In this document: piece by piece, positions 37,196-47,429 of the stretch
How the letters are laid out: each line of letters begins with the position of its first letter
How positions within the stretch are numbered: position 1 is the stretch's first letter
Source of the DNA: Deltaproteobacteria bacterium
GTDB taxonomy: Bacteria; Myxococcota; Myxococcia; Myxococcales; 40CM-4-68-19
Direction of reading: 5' to 3'
DNA: 64,000 nucleotides
Assembly: GCA_005879315.1 (NCBI GenBank)
Contig: VBLC01000045.1
Coordinates: 1-64,000, forward strand
Program-made: the position numbers and the translations under genes
Notes under the pieces: model-generated
Database searches by the model: none
Told to the model about the DNA's origin: nothing
The model's input: the letters and a program-made list of their open reading frames with translations, nothing else

Positions 37196-38008
37196 GTGAA
37201 GGACGCTCTGCTGGAGCACCAGCTGCGCAAGCGGGCGCCGGGGGATCAGGGCGAGCCGCCCGAGGTCCCGGTCGTCTACCAGGACGACGCGCTCCTCTTG
37301 GTGGACAAGCCGGCGGGTCTCGCGCTCCATCCGACCGCGCGCTACTACTTCTCCACGCTGACTCGCGCGCTGCAGACGCGCCACCGCAACGCCGCGGGAG
37401 AGAAACCCGACCCGGCGCACCGGCTCGACCGCGAGACGAGCGGGCTCGTCGCCTGCGGGCGCGCGCCCCGCTGGACGCGCATCCTCAAGGCCGCGTTCGC
37501 CGCGCGGCGGGTGGAGAAGAGCTATCTGGCGCTGGTCGAGGGGATTCCGCAGCGGGACGAATTCGACGTCGACCTGCCGCTCGAAGTGGGAGGCGGGCGC
37601 GTCAAGGTGAAGGCGCGCGTCGATCCCCAGGGGGCGCCGGCGCTCACTTCCTGCCAGGTCTTGCGCCGGCTGCGCGGTGTCTCGCTCCTCCGCTGCCTGC
37701 CGCGGACGGGCCGGCAGCACCAGATCCGCGCGCATCTGCTCGCCGCCGGATTCCCCCTGGTGGGTGACAAGCTCTACGGGCCGAGCGAGGAGATCTTCCT
37801 CCGGCTGGCCGAGAGCGGCGGCACTCCCGCCCCGCCCGGCGAATTCGACCAGCTGATCACCGCCGAGGAGCGCGCGGGGCTGCGCCACTGGCGGCAGGCG
37901 CTGCACGCCGAGGAGCTGATCCTGCAGCATCCCGCGACCGGCGAGCGGATGCGCTTCGTCGCGCCGCTGCCGGCGGATCTGTCCGAGCTGATCGAGCAGC
38001 TCAGTTAG
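37196..38008 (+). CDS. RluD-family pseudouridine synthase
   Basis: This 270-residue protein would isomerise specific uridines in rRNA or tRNA. The catalytic aspartate lies in AHRLDRETSGLVA (about residue 82), with VDKPAGLALHPTARYYF before it and LPRTGRQHQIRAHLLAAGFPLVGDKLYG behind, but in short stretches as in RluA/RluD enzymes. An S4 RNA-binding domain is missing. The start is GTG 37196, given by the -10 position. Its stop overlaps the stop of the convergent epimerase in a TTAG. Confidence 0.92.
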   Translation: MKDALLEHQLRKRAPGDQGEPPEVPVVYQDDALLLVDKPAGLALHPTARYYFSTLTRALQTRHRNAAGEKPDPAHRLDRETSGLVACGRAPRWTRILKAAFAARRVEKSYLALVEGIPQRDEFDVDLPLEVGGGRVKVKARVDPQGAPALTSCQVLRRLRGVSLLRCLPRTGRQHQIRAHLLAAGFPLVGDKLYGPSEEIFLRLAESGGTPAPPGEFDQLITAEERAGLRHWRQALHAEELILQHPATGERMRFVAPLPADLSELIEQLS

Positions 38009-38949
38009 GCTGCGCGCGCTGCGGCGCTGCGCAAAGACGCCACCAGCGAGGCGAGACCCTCCTCGAGGCGCACGCGCGGTTCATAGCCGAGCAGCTCGCG
38101 CGCCTTGGAGATGTCGGCGGCGGAGGCGCGCAGATCTCCCGCGCGCGGCGCCTGGTGCTCGATCTCCAGCTCGCTCTTGATGATGCTCTTGAGGAGAGCG
38201 ATCAGCTCGAGGAGCGAGGCGCTCCGGCCGCTCGCGACGTTGATCACCTCGCCGACCGCGCGCGGGCTGGTCGCGGCGAGCAGGTTGGCGCGCACCACGT
38301 CGCTGACGTGGACGAAGTCGCGGGTCTGCTTGCCGTCGCCGTAGACGATCGGCCTCTGCCCGGCGAGAAGCCGCGTCGCGAAGCGGGGGATGGCCGCGGC
38401 GTACTCGCTCTTCGGATCCTGCCGCGGCCCGTAGACGTTGAAGAAGCGCAGCGCCACGCAGGGGAGGCCGTACGCCCGCGAATAGGTCTGCGCATACAGC
38501 TCGCCGGCAACCTTCTGCGCCGCGTAGGGCGACATCGGTCGCGGCTCGAGGCGCTCGTGCTTGGGCTGCTCCGGACCGTCGCCGTACGCAGCGCAGGAAC
38601 AGGCGAGCACGACGCGCTCCGCGCCGCTGCGCCGCGCCGCCTCGAGAACGTTCACCGTGCCGCCGACGTTGACGGCGTTGGTGCGCACCGGCTCCGCCAT
38701 CGAGAGCGGCACCGAGGGAATGGCGGCGAGATGGAAGACCCACTTCGCCCCGGCGACGGCTTCCTCGACCGAGCGCGGGTCTGCCACCGTGCCCTCGACC
38801 AGCGAGAAGCGCGGGTCTTTCGGCAAATTCTCCCGCTTGCCGCTGGAGAAATCGTCGAGCCCGACGACCTCGTACCCTTCTTTGACCAGCGCCTCGGCCA
38901 GATGGCCGCCGATGAACCCGGCAGCGCCGGTCAGACAAACTTTCGCCAC
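38005..38949 (-). CDS. NAD-dependent nucleotide-sugar epimerase/dehydratase
   Basis: This 314-residue short-chain (SDR) enzyme has the NAD-binding GAAGFIGGHLAEAL, the DDFSSGKREN specificity loop and the catalytic YAAQKVAGE (YxxxK). The close match to UDP-glucose/UDP-GlcNAc 4-epimerases (RFFNVYGPRQDP, YGDGKQTRDFVHVSDV) suggests that role. It starts at GTG 38949 with GGAGG five bases upstream. Nearby wecB and ugd suggest a shared role in surface polysaccharide precursors. Confidence 0.92.
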   Translation of the reverse strand: MAKVCLTGAAGFIGGHLAEALVKEGYEVVGLDDFSSGKRENLPKDPRFSLVEGTVADPRSVEEAVAGAKWVFHLAAIPSVPLSMAEPVRTNAVNVGGTVNVLEAARRSGAERVVLACSCAAYGDGPEQPKHERLEPRPMSPYAAQKVAGELYAQTYSRAYGLPCVALRFFNVYGPRQDPKSEYAAAIPRFATRLLAGQRPIVYGDGKQTRDFVHVSDVVRANLLAATSPRAVGEVINVASGRSASLLELIALLKSIIKSELEIEHQAPRAGDLRASAADISKARELLGYEPRVRLEEGLASLVASLRSAAARAA

Positions 38950-38962
38950 GTCCCCTCCCGCT

Positions 38963-39262
38963 TCAGGGAGCGATGTAGGCGAGCCCGCAGCCCACCTTTC
39001 CCTCCGGAGTGTTCAGCTGATTGCAGTCGCAGGCGTGCGAGTCGAGCTGCTGCTGGCAGAATTTCTCGTCCGCAGGCCGCACGCTGAAGTTCGCCTCCGA
39101 CTCCTTCGCCCGCTGGTTGCAGGCCGCCCTGCTTCCGTCGTCGGGCAGGCACTGGCAGATCTGGCTGGCGAGGGTACGACAGGCGTCCCCGCAGCCGGCG
39201 GCCAGCGAGACACTGAGCACGCAAGCGAACAGCCGCAAGGCCTTGACTGCAGTTCCGGACAT
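38963..39262 (-). CDS. small cysteine-rich lipoprotein
   Basis: This 99-residue protein has a lipoprotein signal (ALRLFACVLSVSLAAGC) and a mature part of about 75 residues with eight cysteines after the lipid-carrying one, in patterns such as ACRTLASQICQCL and HACDCNQL. Paired disulfides are likely. I chose the ATG at 39262; the frame extends to 39316 over the divergent gene's start. I do not recognise the family. It precedes the epimerase gene by 13 bases. Confidence 0.65.
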   Translation of the reverse strand: MSGTAVKALRLFACVLSVSLAAGCGDACRTLASQICQCLPDDGSRAACNQRAKESEANFSVRPADEKFCQQQLDSHACDCNQLNTPEGKVGCGLAYIAP

Positions 39263-39304
39263 GGCGGGCCGCGGATCTAACACGACTGGCGGCGAAGAGC
39301 AGGC

Positions 39305-39310
39305 TAGAAG
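39305..39310 (+). promoter_or_regulatory. -10-like hexamer of the YqiA-like gene
   Basis: TAGAAG lies five bases before the ATG at 39316, the same hexamer as before kdsC and ugd. No Shine-Dalgarno is present. Confidence 0.3.
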
Positions 39311-39315
39311 ACGCA

Positions 39316-39963
39316 ATGCGCTACATCTGGCTGCACGGATTCGCCAGCAGTCCGCAGTCGAGCAAGGGGCAGTTCGTTCGCGCCCGGCTGCTCGAGCAGG
39401 GCGTGCACCTCGTCCTCCCCGACCTCAACGAGCCCTCCTTCTTCGATCTGACGGTCTCGCGCATGCTCGAGCAGGTGGACGTACTCGCGCAAGGAGACGA
39501 TCCGCTGGTGCTCTTCGGCTCCTCTCTGGGCGGCTTCACCGCGGCCACCTGGGCGGCGACGCGGCCTGGCCGCACCGAGAAGCTCATCCTGCTCGCGCCC
39601 GCCTTCGATCTCGCCCCGCGCTGGGCGGCCCGGATGGGGCCGGCCGAGATCGCCCGCTGGCGCGCGCAGGGCAGATACGCTTTCGACCACTACGCGAGGG
39701 GGAGGAAGGAGGAGCTGTCCGCCGGCTTCCTCGACGACGCCGAGGCGCACGCCTCCTATCCTTTGCCGCGCAGCCCGACGCTGGTCTTCCAGGGGCGGCG
39801 CGACGACACCGTCGATCCCGCGGTGGCGCGGGAGTTCGTCCGCCGCATGGGGAGCCGGGCCCGTCTGGTCGAGCTCGACGAGGGGCACGAGCTGACGGCC
39901 GATCTGCCCGGGCTGTGGCGGGAGATCGCCGGCTTCCTTCAGCTGCCGCGGCCGATGCCGTAG
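39316..39963 (+). CDS. YqiA-like alpha/beta-hydrolase esterase
   Basis: This 215-residue protein follows the UPF0227/YqiA family of small esterases. The opening YIWLHGFASSPQSSKGQFV is characteristic, the nucleophile serine is in FGSSLGGF (about residue 75), an aspartate lies in GRRDDTVDP and the histidine in DEGHEL. The natural substrate is unknown. Its last 25 bases overlap the 3' end of the convergent ugd gene. Confidence 0.85.
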   Translation: MRYIWLHGFASSPQSSKGQFVRARLLEQGVHLVLPDLNEPSFFDLTVSRMLEQVDVLAQGDDPLVLFGSSLGGFTAATWAATRPGRTEKLILLAPAFDLAPRWAARMGPAEIARWRAQGRYAFDHYARGRKEELSAGFLDDAEAHASYPLPRSPTLVFQGRRDDTVDPAVAREFVRRMGSRARLVELDEGHELTADLPGLWREIAGFLQLPRPMP

Positions 39964-41246
39964 TAGGTGAAGCCGAGCTCGCGCAGCCGGCGGGCGTTCC
40001 AGATGTTGCGGCCATCGAAGAGGACCGGATCCTTCATCGCCTTCTGGATGCGGCCGAAGTCGGGCTGGCGGAATTCGTTCCACTCGGTGACGAGGAAGAG
40101 CCCCTCGGCCCCCTCCACTGCCTGGTAGGGATTTTGTACAAAATGCACGCCCTCGCCGAAGACGCGGCGGGCGTTGTCCATCGCGACCGGATCGTGGGCA
40201 GTGACGATGGCGCCCTCGGCGAGCAGCTCCTCGATGAGGGCGATCGAAGGGGCCTCGCGCATGTCGTCGGTGCGCGGCTTGAAGGCCAGGCCCCAGACGC
40301 CCAGCTTCTTGCCGCGCAGGCCTGGCGGGCCGAAGTGGGTCTTGGCCTTCTGCGCCAAGAGGCGCTTCTGCCGATCGTTCACCGCATCGACCGCCGAGAG
40401 CAGCGCGAAGTCGAGGCCGTGGTTGCGCGCCGTGGCGATGAGCGCCTTCACGTCCTTGGGGAAGCAGCTGCCGCCGTAGCCGCAGCCGGGGAAGAGGAAC
40501 TTCTGGCCGATGCGCTCGTCGCTGCCCATCGCCTTGCGGACGGCATCGACGTCCGCGGCCACGCGCTCGCAGAGGGCGGCGACCTCGTTCATGAAGGAGA
40601 GGCGGGTCGCGAGCATCGCGTTGGCGGCGTACTTGGTCAGCTCCGCCGAGCGGGGGTCCATGAAGTAGATGGGGCTCTCGGTGCGGACGAAGGGCGCGTA
40701 CATCTCCGACATGATGGCGCGCGCCCGCTCGCTGGAGGCGCCGATGACGATGCGGTCGGGGCGCATGAAGTCGTCGATGGCAGCCCCTTCCTTGAGGAAC
40801 TCGGGGTTCGAGACGACGTCGACCGGCACCTGCGTGCGGGCGGCGATCTCGGCCTGCATGCGCGCGGCCGTGCCCACCGGGACGGTGCTCTTGTTGACCA
40901 GCACCGTGTAGCGCTCGACGGCACCGGCGACCTGGTGGGCGACGGCCATGGCGATGCGCAGATCGGCATCGCCGCTCTCGCCCTGCGGGGTGCCGACCGC
41001 GATGAAGACGACTTCGCTCGCCTTCACTGCCGCGGCCAGGTCGGTCGAGAAGCTCAGCCGCTCGGCTGCGATGTTGCGGTGGAGCAGCTCGTCCAGGCCC
41101 GGCTCGTAGATGGGGGTCTTGCCCTTGCGGAGCTGGGCGATCTTCCCGGCATCGACGTCGACGCAGGCGACGGTGTGCCCCGAATCGGCGAAGCAGGTGC
41201 CCGCCACGAGGCCCACATAGCCGGTGCCGACGACGGCGATGCGCAT
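39939..41246 (-). CDS. ugd: UDP-glucose 6-dehydrogenase
   Basis: This 435-residue enzyme oxidises UDP-glucose to UDP-glucuronate in two NAD-dependent steps. It has the NAD-binding GTGYVGLVAGTCF, the central STVPVGTA and SNPEFLKEGAAIDDF, and the catalytic cysteine in GCGYGGSCFPKDV (about residue 260). GDP-mannose dehydrogenase is a close relative, but the substrate stretch favours UDP-glucose. It is the third gene after glmU and glmS, with its own TGCTAGAAG upstream. Confidence 0.93.
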   Translation of the reverse strand: MRIAVVGTGYVGLVAGTCFADSGHTVACVDVDAGKIAQLRKGKTPIYEPGLDELLHRNIAAERLSFSTDLAAAVKASEVVFIAVGTPQGESGDADLRIAMAVAHQVAGAVERYTVLVNKSTVPVGTAARMQAEIAARTQVPVDVVSNPEFLKEGAAIDDFMRPDRIVIGASSERARAIMSEMYAPFVRTESPIYFMDPRSAELTKYAANAMLATRLSFMNEVAALCERVAADVDAVRKAMGSDERIGQKFLFPGCGYGGSCFPKDVKALIATARNHGLDFALLSAVDAVNDRQKRLLAQKAKTHFGPPGLRGKKLGVWGLAFKPRTDDMREAPSIALIEELLAEGAIVTAHDPVAMDNARRVFGEGVHFVQNPYQAVEGAEGLFLVTEWNEFRQPDFGRIQKAMKDPVLFDGRNIWNARRLRELGFTYYGIGRGS

Positions 41247-41253
41247 GGCCCCG

Positions 41254-41262
41254 CTTCTAGCA
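41254..41262 (-). promoter_or_regulatory. extended -10 element of ugd
   Basis: On the minus strand TGCTAGAAG (TG, C, TAGAAG) lies seven bases before the ATG at 41246. No Shine-Dalgarno is present, which suggests a leaderless transcript separate from glmS. Confidence 0.4.
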
Positions 41263-41293
41263 CGAGGGGCCAGCAGCGAGGCAAAATCGGGCG

Positions 41294-43141
<1,848 letters not shown>

Positions 43142-43182
43142 TGAAGTCCTCCCGTCGCCCCTGCGCCTTCGGCTTTTCGGAG

Positions 43183-44571
43183 CTATCCCTTGGACGCCTT
43201 TTTCGGCGCCTTCTTCGCCACCCAGCCTTCGATGTTCCTCTGCTTGCCGGCGCTGACCGCCAGCGCGCCCGGCGGCACGTCCTCCCGGATGGTAGAGCCC
43301 GAGCCGACGTACGCTCCCTTGCCCACCCGCACCGGCGCGACCAGCTGAGTATCGCTGCCGATGAACGCGCCGTCCTCGACCGTGGTCGGGAGCTTGTTCG
43401 CGCCGTCGTAATTGCAGGTGATGGTGCCAGCGCCGATGTTGCAGCCCTCGCCGATGACGGCGTCTCCTAGATAGGTGAGGTGGTTCGCCTTGCTCCCTTT
43501 GCCAAACACCGTCTTTTTCAGTTCCACGAAATTGCCGATATGCGCCGCCTCGCCAACTTGTGCACCCGGGCGCAGGCGCGCAAATGGCCCGACGATGGCG
43601 CCTCGCCCCACCTTGGCGCCTTCGAAATGGCTATAGGGCAGGATGCGCACGCCGTCGGCGATCTCGCTGTCCACGATCACGCAGCCCTGCCCGATCTCGA
43701 CCGCGCGGCCGACCCGGGTCTTGCCGCGCAGCGAGACCAGGGGCTCGAGCACGCTGTCGGGACCGACCTCGATCCCTTCGTCGACGTAGGTGACTGCAGG
43801 ATCGACCAAGGTCACGCCGTCCTTCATCAGCTGCGCGTTCTTGCGCTGCCGCAGCTGCGAGGCGCTGCTCGCCAGTTGCGCCCGATCGTTGACACCGGAC
43901 ACTTCGGCCTCCTCCGCCAGGACCGCGACGGCGCGGCCCTGGGCGACGACGTCGGTCAGGTAGTACTCGCCTTGGGCATTCCCCCGGCCGACGGTGCGGA
44001 GGGCCCTGAAGAGAAAGTCTGCGTCGAACAGGTAGATGCTGACGTTGACCTCGCCGATCTTCTTCTCTTCCGGCGAGGCGTCTTTCTCCTCGACGACGCG
44101 GGCCACTTCGCCCTTCGCGTTGCGGACGACGCGGCCGTAGCCGCGCGGGTCCTTCGGCCGGGAGGTGAGAAGCGAGACTTGCGCGCCGCTCTGCTTCTTT
44201 GCGTCGATGAGCCCCTGCAGCGTCTCGGCGCGGACCAGCGGCACGTCGGCGGCGAGGATGAGCACGTCCCCGGAGAAGCCGCGCAAGGCGTCCTCTGCGC
44301 AGAGGACGGCGTGGCCGGTGCCGAGCTGCTCCTTTTGCAGCGCGAATTTCGCCGACGGGAAGAGCTGCCCGATCTCGCTCTGCGCCTGCTCCGCCTGATG
44401 TCCGACGACCACGACCAGCGGCGAGCAGTCGAGCGCGAGCGCCGCGCGGATGGGATAGTACGCGATGGGTCTGCCGGAAGCGCGGTGGAGGACCTTGGCC
44501 CGCTCCGACTTCATCCGCGTGCCCTTGCCGGCCGCGAGCACGACGGCGGCGATTTTCCGACCATTGCTCAA
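43183..44571 (-). CDS. glmU: bifunctional UDP-N-acetylglucosamine pyrophosphorylase/glucosamine-1-phosphate acetyltransferase
   Basis: GlmU acetylates glucosamine 1-phosphate and then makes UDP-GlcNAc. The 462-residue protein has the uridylyltransferase domain (about 1-230: VVLAAGKGTRMKS, EQLGTGHAV) and a left-handed beta-helix (about 255-440) with NLxK-type acetyl-CoA residues in GAGTITCNYDGANK. A Lys/Ala-rich tail (AKKAPKKASKG) closes it. The start is TTG 44571, supported by GGGAGGG seven bases upstream; the frame runs much further but without family residues. Confidence 0.96.
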   Translation of the reverse strand: MSNGRKIAAVVLAAGKGTRMKSERAKVLHRASGRPIAYYPIRAALALDCSPLVVVVGHQAEQAQSEIGQLFPSAKFALQKEQLGTGHAVLCAEDALRGFSGDVLILAADVPLVRAETLQGLIDAKKQSGAQVSLLTSRPKDPRGYGRVVRNAKGEVARVVEEKDASPEEKKIGEVNVSIYLFDADFLFRALRTVGRGNAQGEYYLTDVVAQGRAVAVLAEEAEVSGVNDRAQLASSASQLRQRKNAQLMKDGVTLVDPAVTYVDEGIEVGPDSVLEPLVSLRGKTRVGRAVEIGQGCVIVDSEIADGVRILPYSHFEGAKVGRGAIVGPFARLRPGAQVGEAAHIGNFVELKKTVFGKGSKANHLTYLGDAVIGEGCNIGAGTITCNYDGANKLPTTVEDGAFIGSDTQLVAPVRVGKGAYVGSGSTIREDVPPGALAVSAGKQRNIEGWVAKKAPKKASKG

Positions 44572-44613
44572 AATCAGTCCCTCCCGGTCCGCTAAGTTAA
44601 TCCTGCCAGCGGC

Positions 44614-45435
44614 ATGCCACAGGTTTATTGTCGCGAAATGGACCCCCCGGCGTTCGTCGATCTCCACCTGCACGCCGAGGGGATCTCCGACCAGGACCTG
44701 GCCACCTTGGCATTTTTCGGGATGAAAGCGGCCGTCACCTGCGCCAGCGACGCCGGCGCAGGCACCGCCGCGGAGCTGCGGCGCCATTGGGACGATCTGG
44801 TCGCAATCCAATCCCAGCGTCTCAAAATGGCCGGCATCCGGCCGCTGGTGGCGCTCGGCGTGCATCCCGCGCGCATTCCCTGGCACGGGGTCGACGATCT
44901 CCTCCATCGGCTGCCGCGGTATTTCGACGATCCCAAGGTGGTCGCCCTCGGCGAGCTGGGGCTGCACGAAGGTGGCAACCGTGAGGAGGAGCTCCTCGCC
45001 CGCCAGCTCAGGCTCGCCGTCTCGCTGCGCCGGCCGGTGATCGTCCACACTCCGGCCCGCGAGAAGCTCGCCCGCACACGCCGGCTCCTCGCCATCCTCA
45101 AGAGCTCAGCACTTCCCCCCGAGCGCGTGCTCATCGATCACGTCAGCGAAGAGACGCTGCCGCTGGTGCGCGGCTTCGGCTGCTGGGCAGGGCTGACGCT
45201 GCAGCCGGGGGCGATCGACGTCGAGGCGGCCTCATCGCTCCTGCGCAAGAATGGCGCGGAGCGGATTGTCCTGACCAGCGACATCGGGGAGGGGGCGACG
45301 GATCTCCTCGCGCTGCCCAAGGCAGCCGAGGCGCTGCGGGAAGCGGGACTCTCCGCTGACCTCTGCCGTCGGGCGCTCCTCGAGGGTCCTTCAGCATTTC
45401 TCGGGTCGGTGCAGGTAAGCGAACTCTTGCATTGA
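44614..45435 (+). CDS. TatD-family metal-dependent hydrolase
   Basis: This 273-residue amidohydrolase-fold protein has the N-terminal metal motif FVDLHLHAEG, then VALGELGLHEGG, a histidine in PVIVHTP, another in LIDHVSEET and a final aspartate in VLTSDIGEGATD. TatD relatives are DNases or phosphoester hydrolases; the usual GLD is replaced by GLH here, so the substrate may differ. The start could be ATG 44614 or 44638; neither has a clear Shine-Dalgarno. It is divergent from glmU. Confidence 0.75.
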   Translation: MPQVYCREMDPPAFVDLHLHAEGISDQDLATLAFFGMKAAVTCASDAGAGTAAELRRHWDDLVAIQSQRLKMAGIRPLVALGVHPARIPWHGVDDLLHRLPRYFDDPKVVALGELGLHEGGNREEELLARQLRLAVSLRRPVIVHTPAREKLARTRRLLAILKSSALPPERVLIDHVSEETLPLVRGFGCWAGLTLQPGAIDVEAASSLLRKNGAERIVLTSDIGEGATDLLALPKAAEALREAGLSADLCRRALLEGPSAFLGSVQVSELLH

Positions 45436-45655
45436 GCTAACCCTCTCGACGCCGGATAGCGCGGGACGTTCCTCCCCAGGCTCTCTACGACCGCATCGCA
45501 GGGCTCCGCTGAAAGGTGGCGCGCTGCTGGAAATCCGACCAGACTGTCAGGCGGAAGCCTGCCTGGAGGGCAGCAGTATGCTACCGTGTGGTATCCGCCC
45601 GTCCGGCTGCTTTCCGGGAAGGCGGGGAGCGATGTCCGGTGTTTGGAAAATAGCG
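45436..45655. other. 220-base intergenic region before the TPR-zincin gene
   Basis: This is the longest gene-free stretch in the window. It contains two overlapping, mutually exclusive hairpins: CAGGC/GCCTG with a GGAA loop (45548-45561) and CTGCC/GGCAG (45559-45573). Directly after them is the extended -10 TGCTACCGT. The first 110 bases show no clear signal. Confidence 0.5.
45579..45587 (+). promoter_or_regulatory. extended -10 element of the TPR-zincin gene
   Basis: TGCTACCGT is identical to the element before ssb on the other strand (52306-52314). It implies a leader of about 60 bases to the ATG at 45656. Two hairpin-forming repeats lie immediately upstream, where an operator could be. 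Confidence 0.4.
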
Positions 45656-46897
45656 ATGACGAACCTACGCCGGTGGCTCCCCGTGCTTGCGCTCGCCATC
45701 CTGGCGGGCCCTTTTGCCTGCAAGAAGCAGCCGCAGGCTCCTCAGCCCTCCGCAGCGGCCGCTCCGCAGCAGAAGATCGCGCTCGTCGGCGGACCCTCCG
45801 CTTCGACGGCGAAGATCGATGCCGCCGAGCAGCAGCCGCAGCCGCCCCCCACGCCCTGCGTGGAGATGGCGGGCGGCCGCGAGCCCGGACTGCCCGATCT
45901 GCTCGAGCAGGCGGGGCGCGATTTCGAGAAGGGCCGCTACGAGGACGCGCTCGAATGCGCGCGGGAGGCCTCGCGGCTGGACGGCACCAGCGTAGCGGCT
46001 CATCACTTCCGCGGCGCCGCGCTGGCCGAGCTGGGGCACATCGAGGAGGCGCGCACCGCCTATGCGCGCGCGCTGGCGATCGATCCCGACGACCCCGAAG
46101 TGCTGCGCTCCGCCGCCGACCTGCACGTGCGCCGGCTGGGCGCGCGCGACGATCTCGAGCTGGCCTTGCAGTACGTGCACCGGGCGCTGCCGCGCGCGAC
46201 CAAGGGGAAGGACAAGGGGCTTCTGCGCGAGCTCTATCTCTTGCAGGCGATGGCGCTCGACGACCTCGGCCGCCCCGCTGATGCGCTCGCGGCCGCCAAC
46301 CGATCGCTCGAGTACGAACCGCGCGATCGCGAGGCCCGGCGCGAGAAGGGCGTTGCGCTCTTCGAGCTCTGCCACTTCGACCAGGCACGCGTCGAGCTGT
46401 TGAAGCTCGCCGCCGAGGAGCCCGACGCCTGGGCCGAGCACTACCTGGGACTGATCGCCGAGCGCGCGCAGGACGACGTGGCCGCGGCCGCTCACTTCGC
46501 GCGGGCGCAGAAGCTCGATCCCGAGGCTTTCCGGTCGACCGCGAGCTCGCCGTCCTCGCTCTTCCAGAAGGTGGTGCAGGAGGAGGTCGACAAGCTCCCC
46601 TCCGACATCAAGCAGGGCCTGGCTCGCGCGCGCTTCGCCATCGAGGACTTGCCGGCGGTGAACGACCTGGTGGCGACCGATCCTCCTCTGTCGCCGGGCA
46701 TCCTCGGCCTCTTCCGGCCGCCACCCGAGAACGGCTCGAGCGAAAGCCGCCCCACCATCCTCCTCTATCGCCGCAACCTGGCGCGCGCCGCGCACAGCGA
46801 GGACGAGCTGCGCCGCGAGGTGCGGGATACCTTGATGCACGAGGTGGGGCACCTGAACGGCGAGGACGACGAACAGCTGCGCGACCGCGGCCTCTGA
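45656..46897 (+). CDS. exported TPR protein with C-terminal zincin-type HExxH domain
   Basis: This 413-residue protein has an N-terminal signal (MTNLRRWLPVLALAILAGPFAC) with a non-standard lipobox. After a Pro/Gln/Ala-rich linker come TPR-like repeats (about 80-270, such as AAHHFRGAALAELGHIEEART and AYARALAIDPDDPEVL). The last 110 residues resemble the minimal zincin (DUF1025-type) family, ending TLMHEVGHLNGEDDEQLRD, with His395, Glu396 and His399 as zinc and catalytic residues. Peptidase activity is inferred. An ATG at 45632 with AAGG upstream is an alternative start. moaC follows after four bases. Confidence 0.72.
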   Translation: MTNLRRWLPVLALAILAGPFACKKQPQAPQPSAAAAPQQKIALVGGPSASTAKIDAAEQQPQPPPTPCVEMAGGREPGLPDLLEQAGRDFEKGRYEDALECAREASRLDGTSVAAHHFRGAALAELGHIEEARTAYARALAIDPDDPEVLRSAADLHVRRLGARDDLELALQYVHRALPRATKGKDKGLLRELYLLQAMALDDLGRPADALAAANRSLEYEPRDREARREKGVALFELCHFDQARVELLKLAAEEPDAWAEHYLGLIAERAQDDVAAAAHFARAQKLDPEAFRSTASSPSSLFQKVVQEEVDKLPSDIKQGLARARFAIEDLPAVNDLVATDPPLSPGILGLFRPPPENGSSESRPTILLYRRNLARAAHSEDELRREVRDTLMHEVGHLNGEDDEQLRDRGL

Positions 46898-46901
46898 TCC
46901 C

Positions 46902-47429
46902 ATGAAAATGGTCGACGTCGGCGAGAAGGAGCGCACCTCGCGCGTGGCAGTGGCCCGCGCCGAGCTGCGCTGCTCGCGCGAGGCGCTCAAGCTGCTCAAC
47001 GAAGGCCGCCTGGAGAAGGGCGACGCGCTCGCCGCCGCGCGGCTCGCCGGAGTGATGGGCGCAAAGCGCACCCCCGACCTGGTGCCCCTCTGCCATCCAA
47101 TCGAGCTGGCGGGGGCGGACGTCGAGGTCGCGGCCGACGAGGAAGCGGGCGTGGTCCGCATCGAAGCGCGCGTGCACGCGATGGAGCGCACCGGGGTGGA
47201 GATGGAAGCGCTCACCGCCGTCTGCGCGGCGGCCCTGACCCTCTACGACATGATGAAGAAGCACTGCCGCGAGATGGAGATCAGCAACGTCCGGCTGGAG
47301 CACAAGAGCGGCGGGCGGTCGGGCACCTGGAATCGCGTGCCCAAAAAGAGTGCGACGGCCAAGAAGGGCGACAACGCAGGCGGAAGCCCGACCTCGGGGC
47401 GCGCGCCTAATGCGCGCCGCCGGAGCTGA
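46902..47429 (+). CDS. moaC: cyclic pyranopterin monophosphate synthase
   Basis: MoaC makes cyclic pyranopterin monophosphate, the first stable intermediate of molybdenum cofactor. The 175-residue protein has [17 protein letters not shown], the active-site [34 protein letters not shown] split by the catalytic aspartate, and [12 protein letters not shown]. The last 25 residues are a basic, low-complexity tail not usual in MoaC. It probably arose where the gene runs 23 bases into the convergent trxB gene. Only one other moco-related gene, the MsrP-like one, is in the window. Confidence 0.95.
   Translation: MKMVDVGEKERTSRVAVARAELRCSREALKLLNEGRLEKGDALAAARLAGVMGAKRTPDLVPLCHPIELAGADVEVAADEEAGVVRIEARVHAMERTGVEMEALTAVCAAALTLYDMMKKHCREMEISNVRLEHKSGGRSGTWNRVPKKSATAKKGDNAGGSPTSGRAPNARRRS

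Noticed and set aside
43142-43182. glmS ribozyme or riboswitch
   Set aside because: The glmS leader is only 41 bases from the glmU stop and has none of the ribozyme core.
45500-45530. Sigma-54 (-24/-12) promoter before the TPR-zincin gene
   Set aside because: TGGCGCG is present but the downstream TTGC half at the right spacing is missing.
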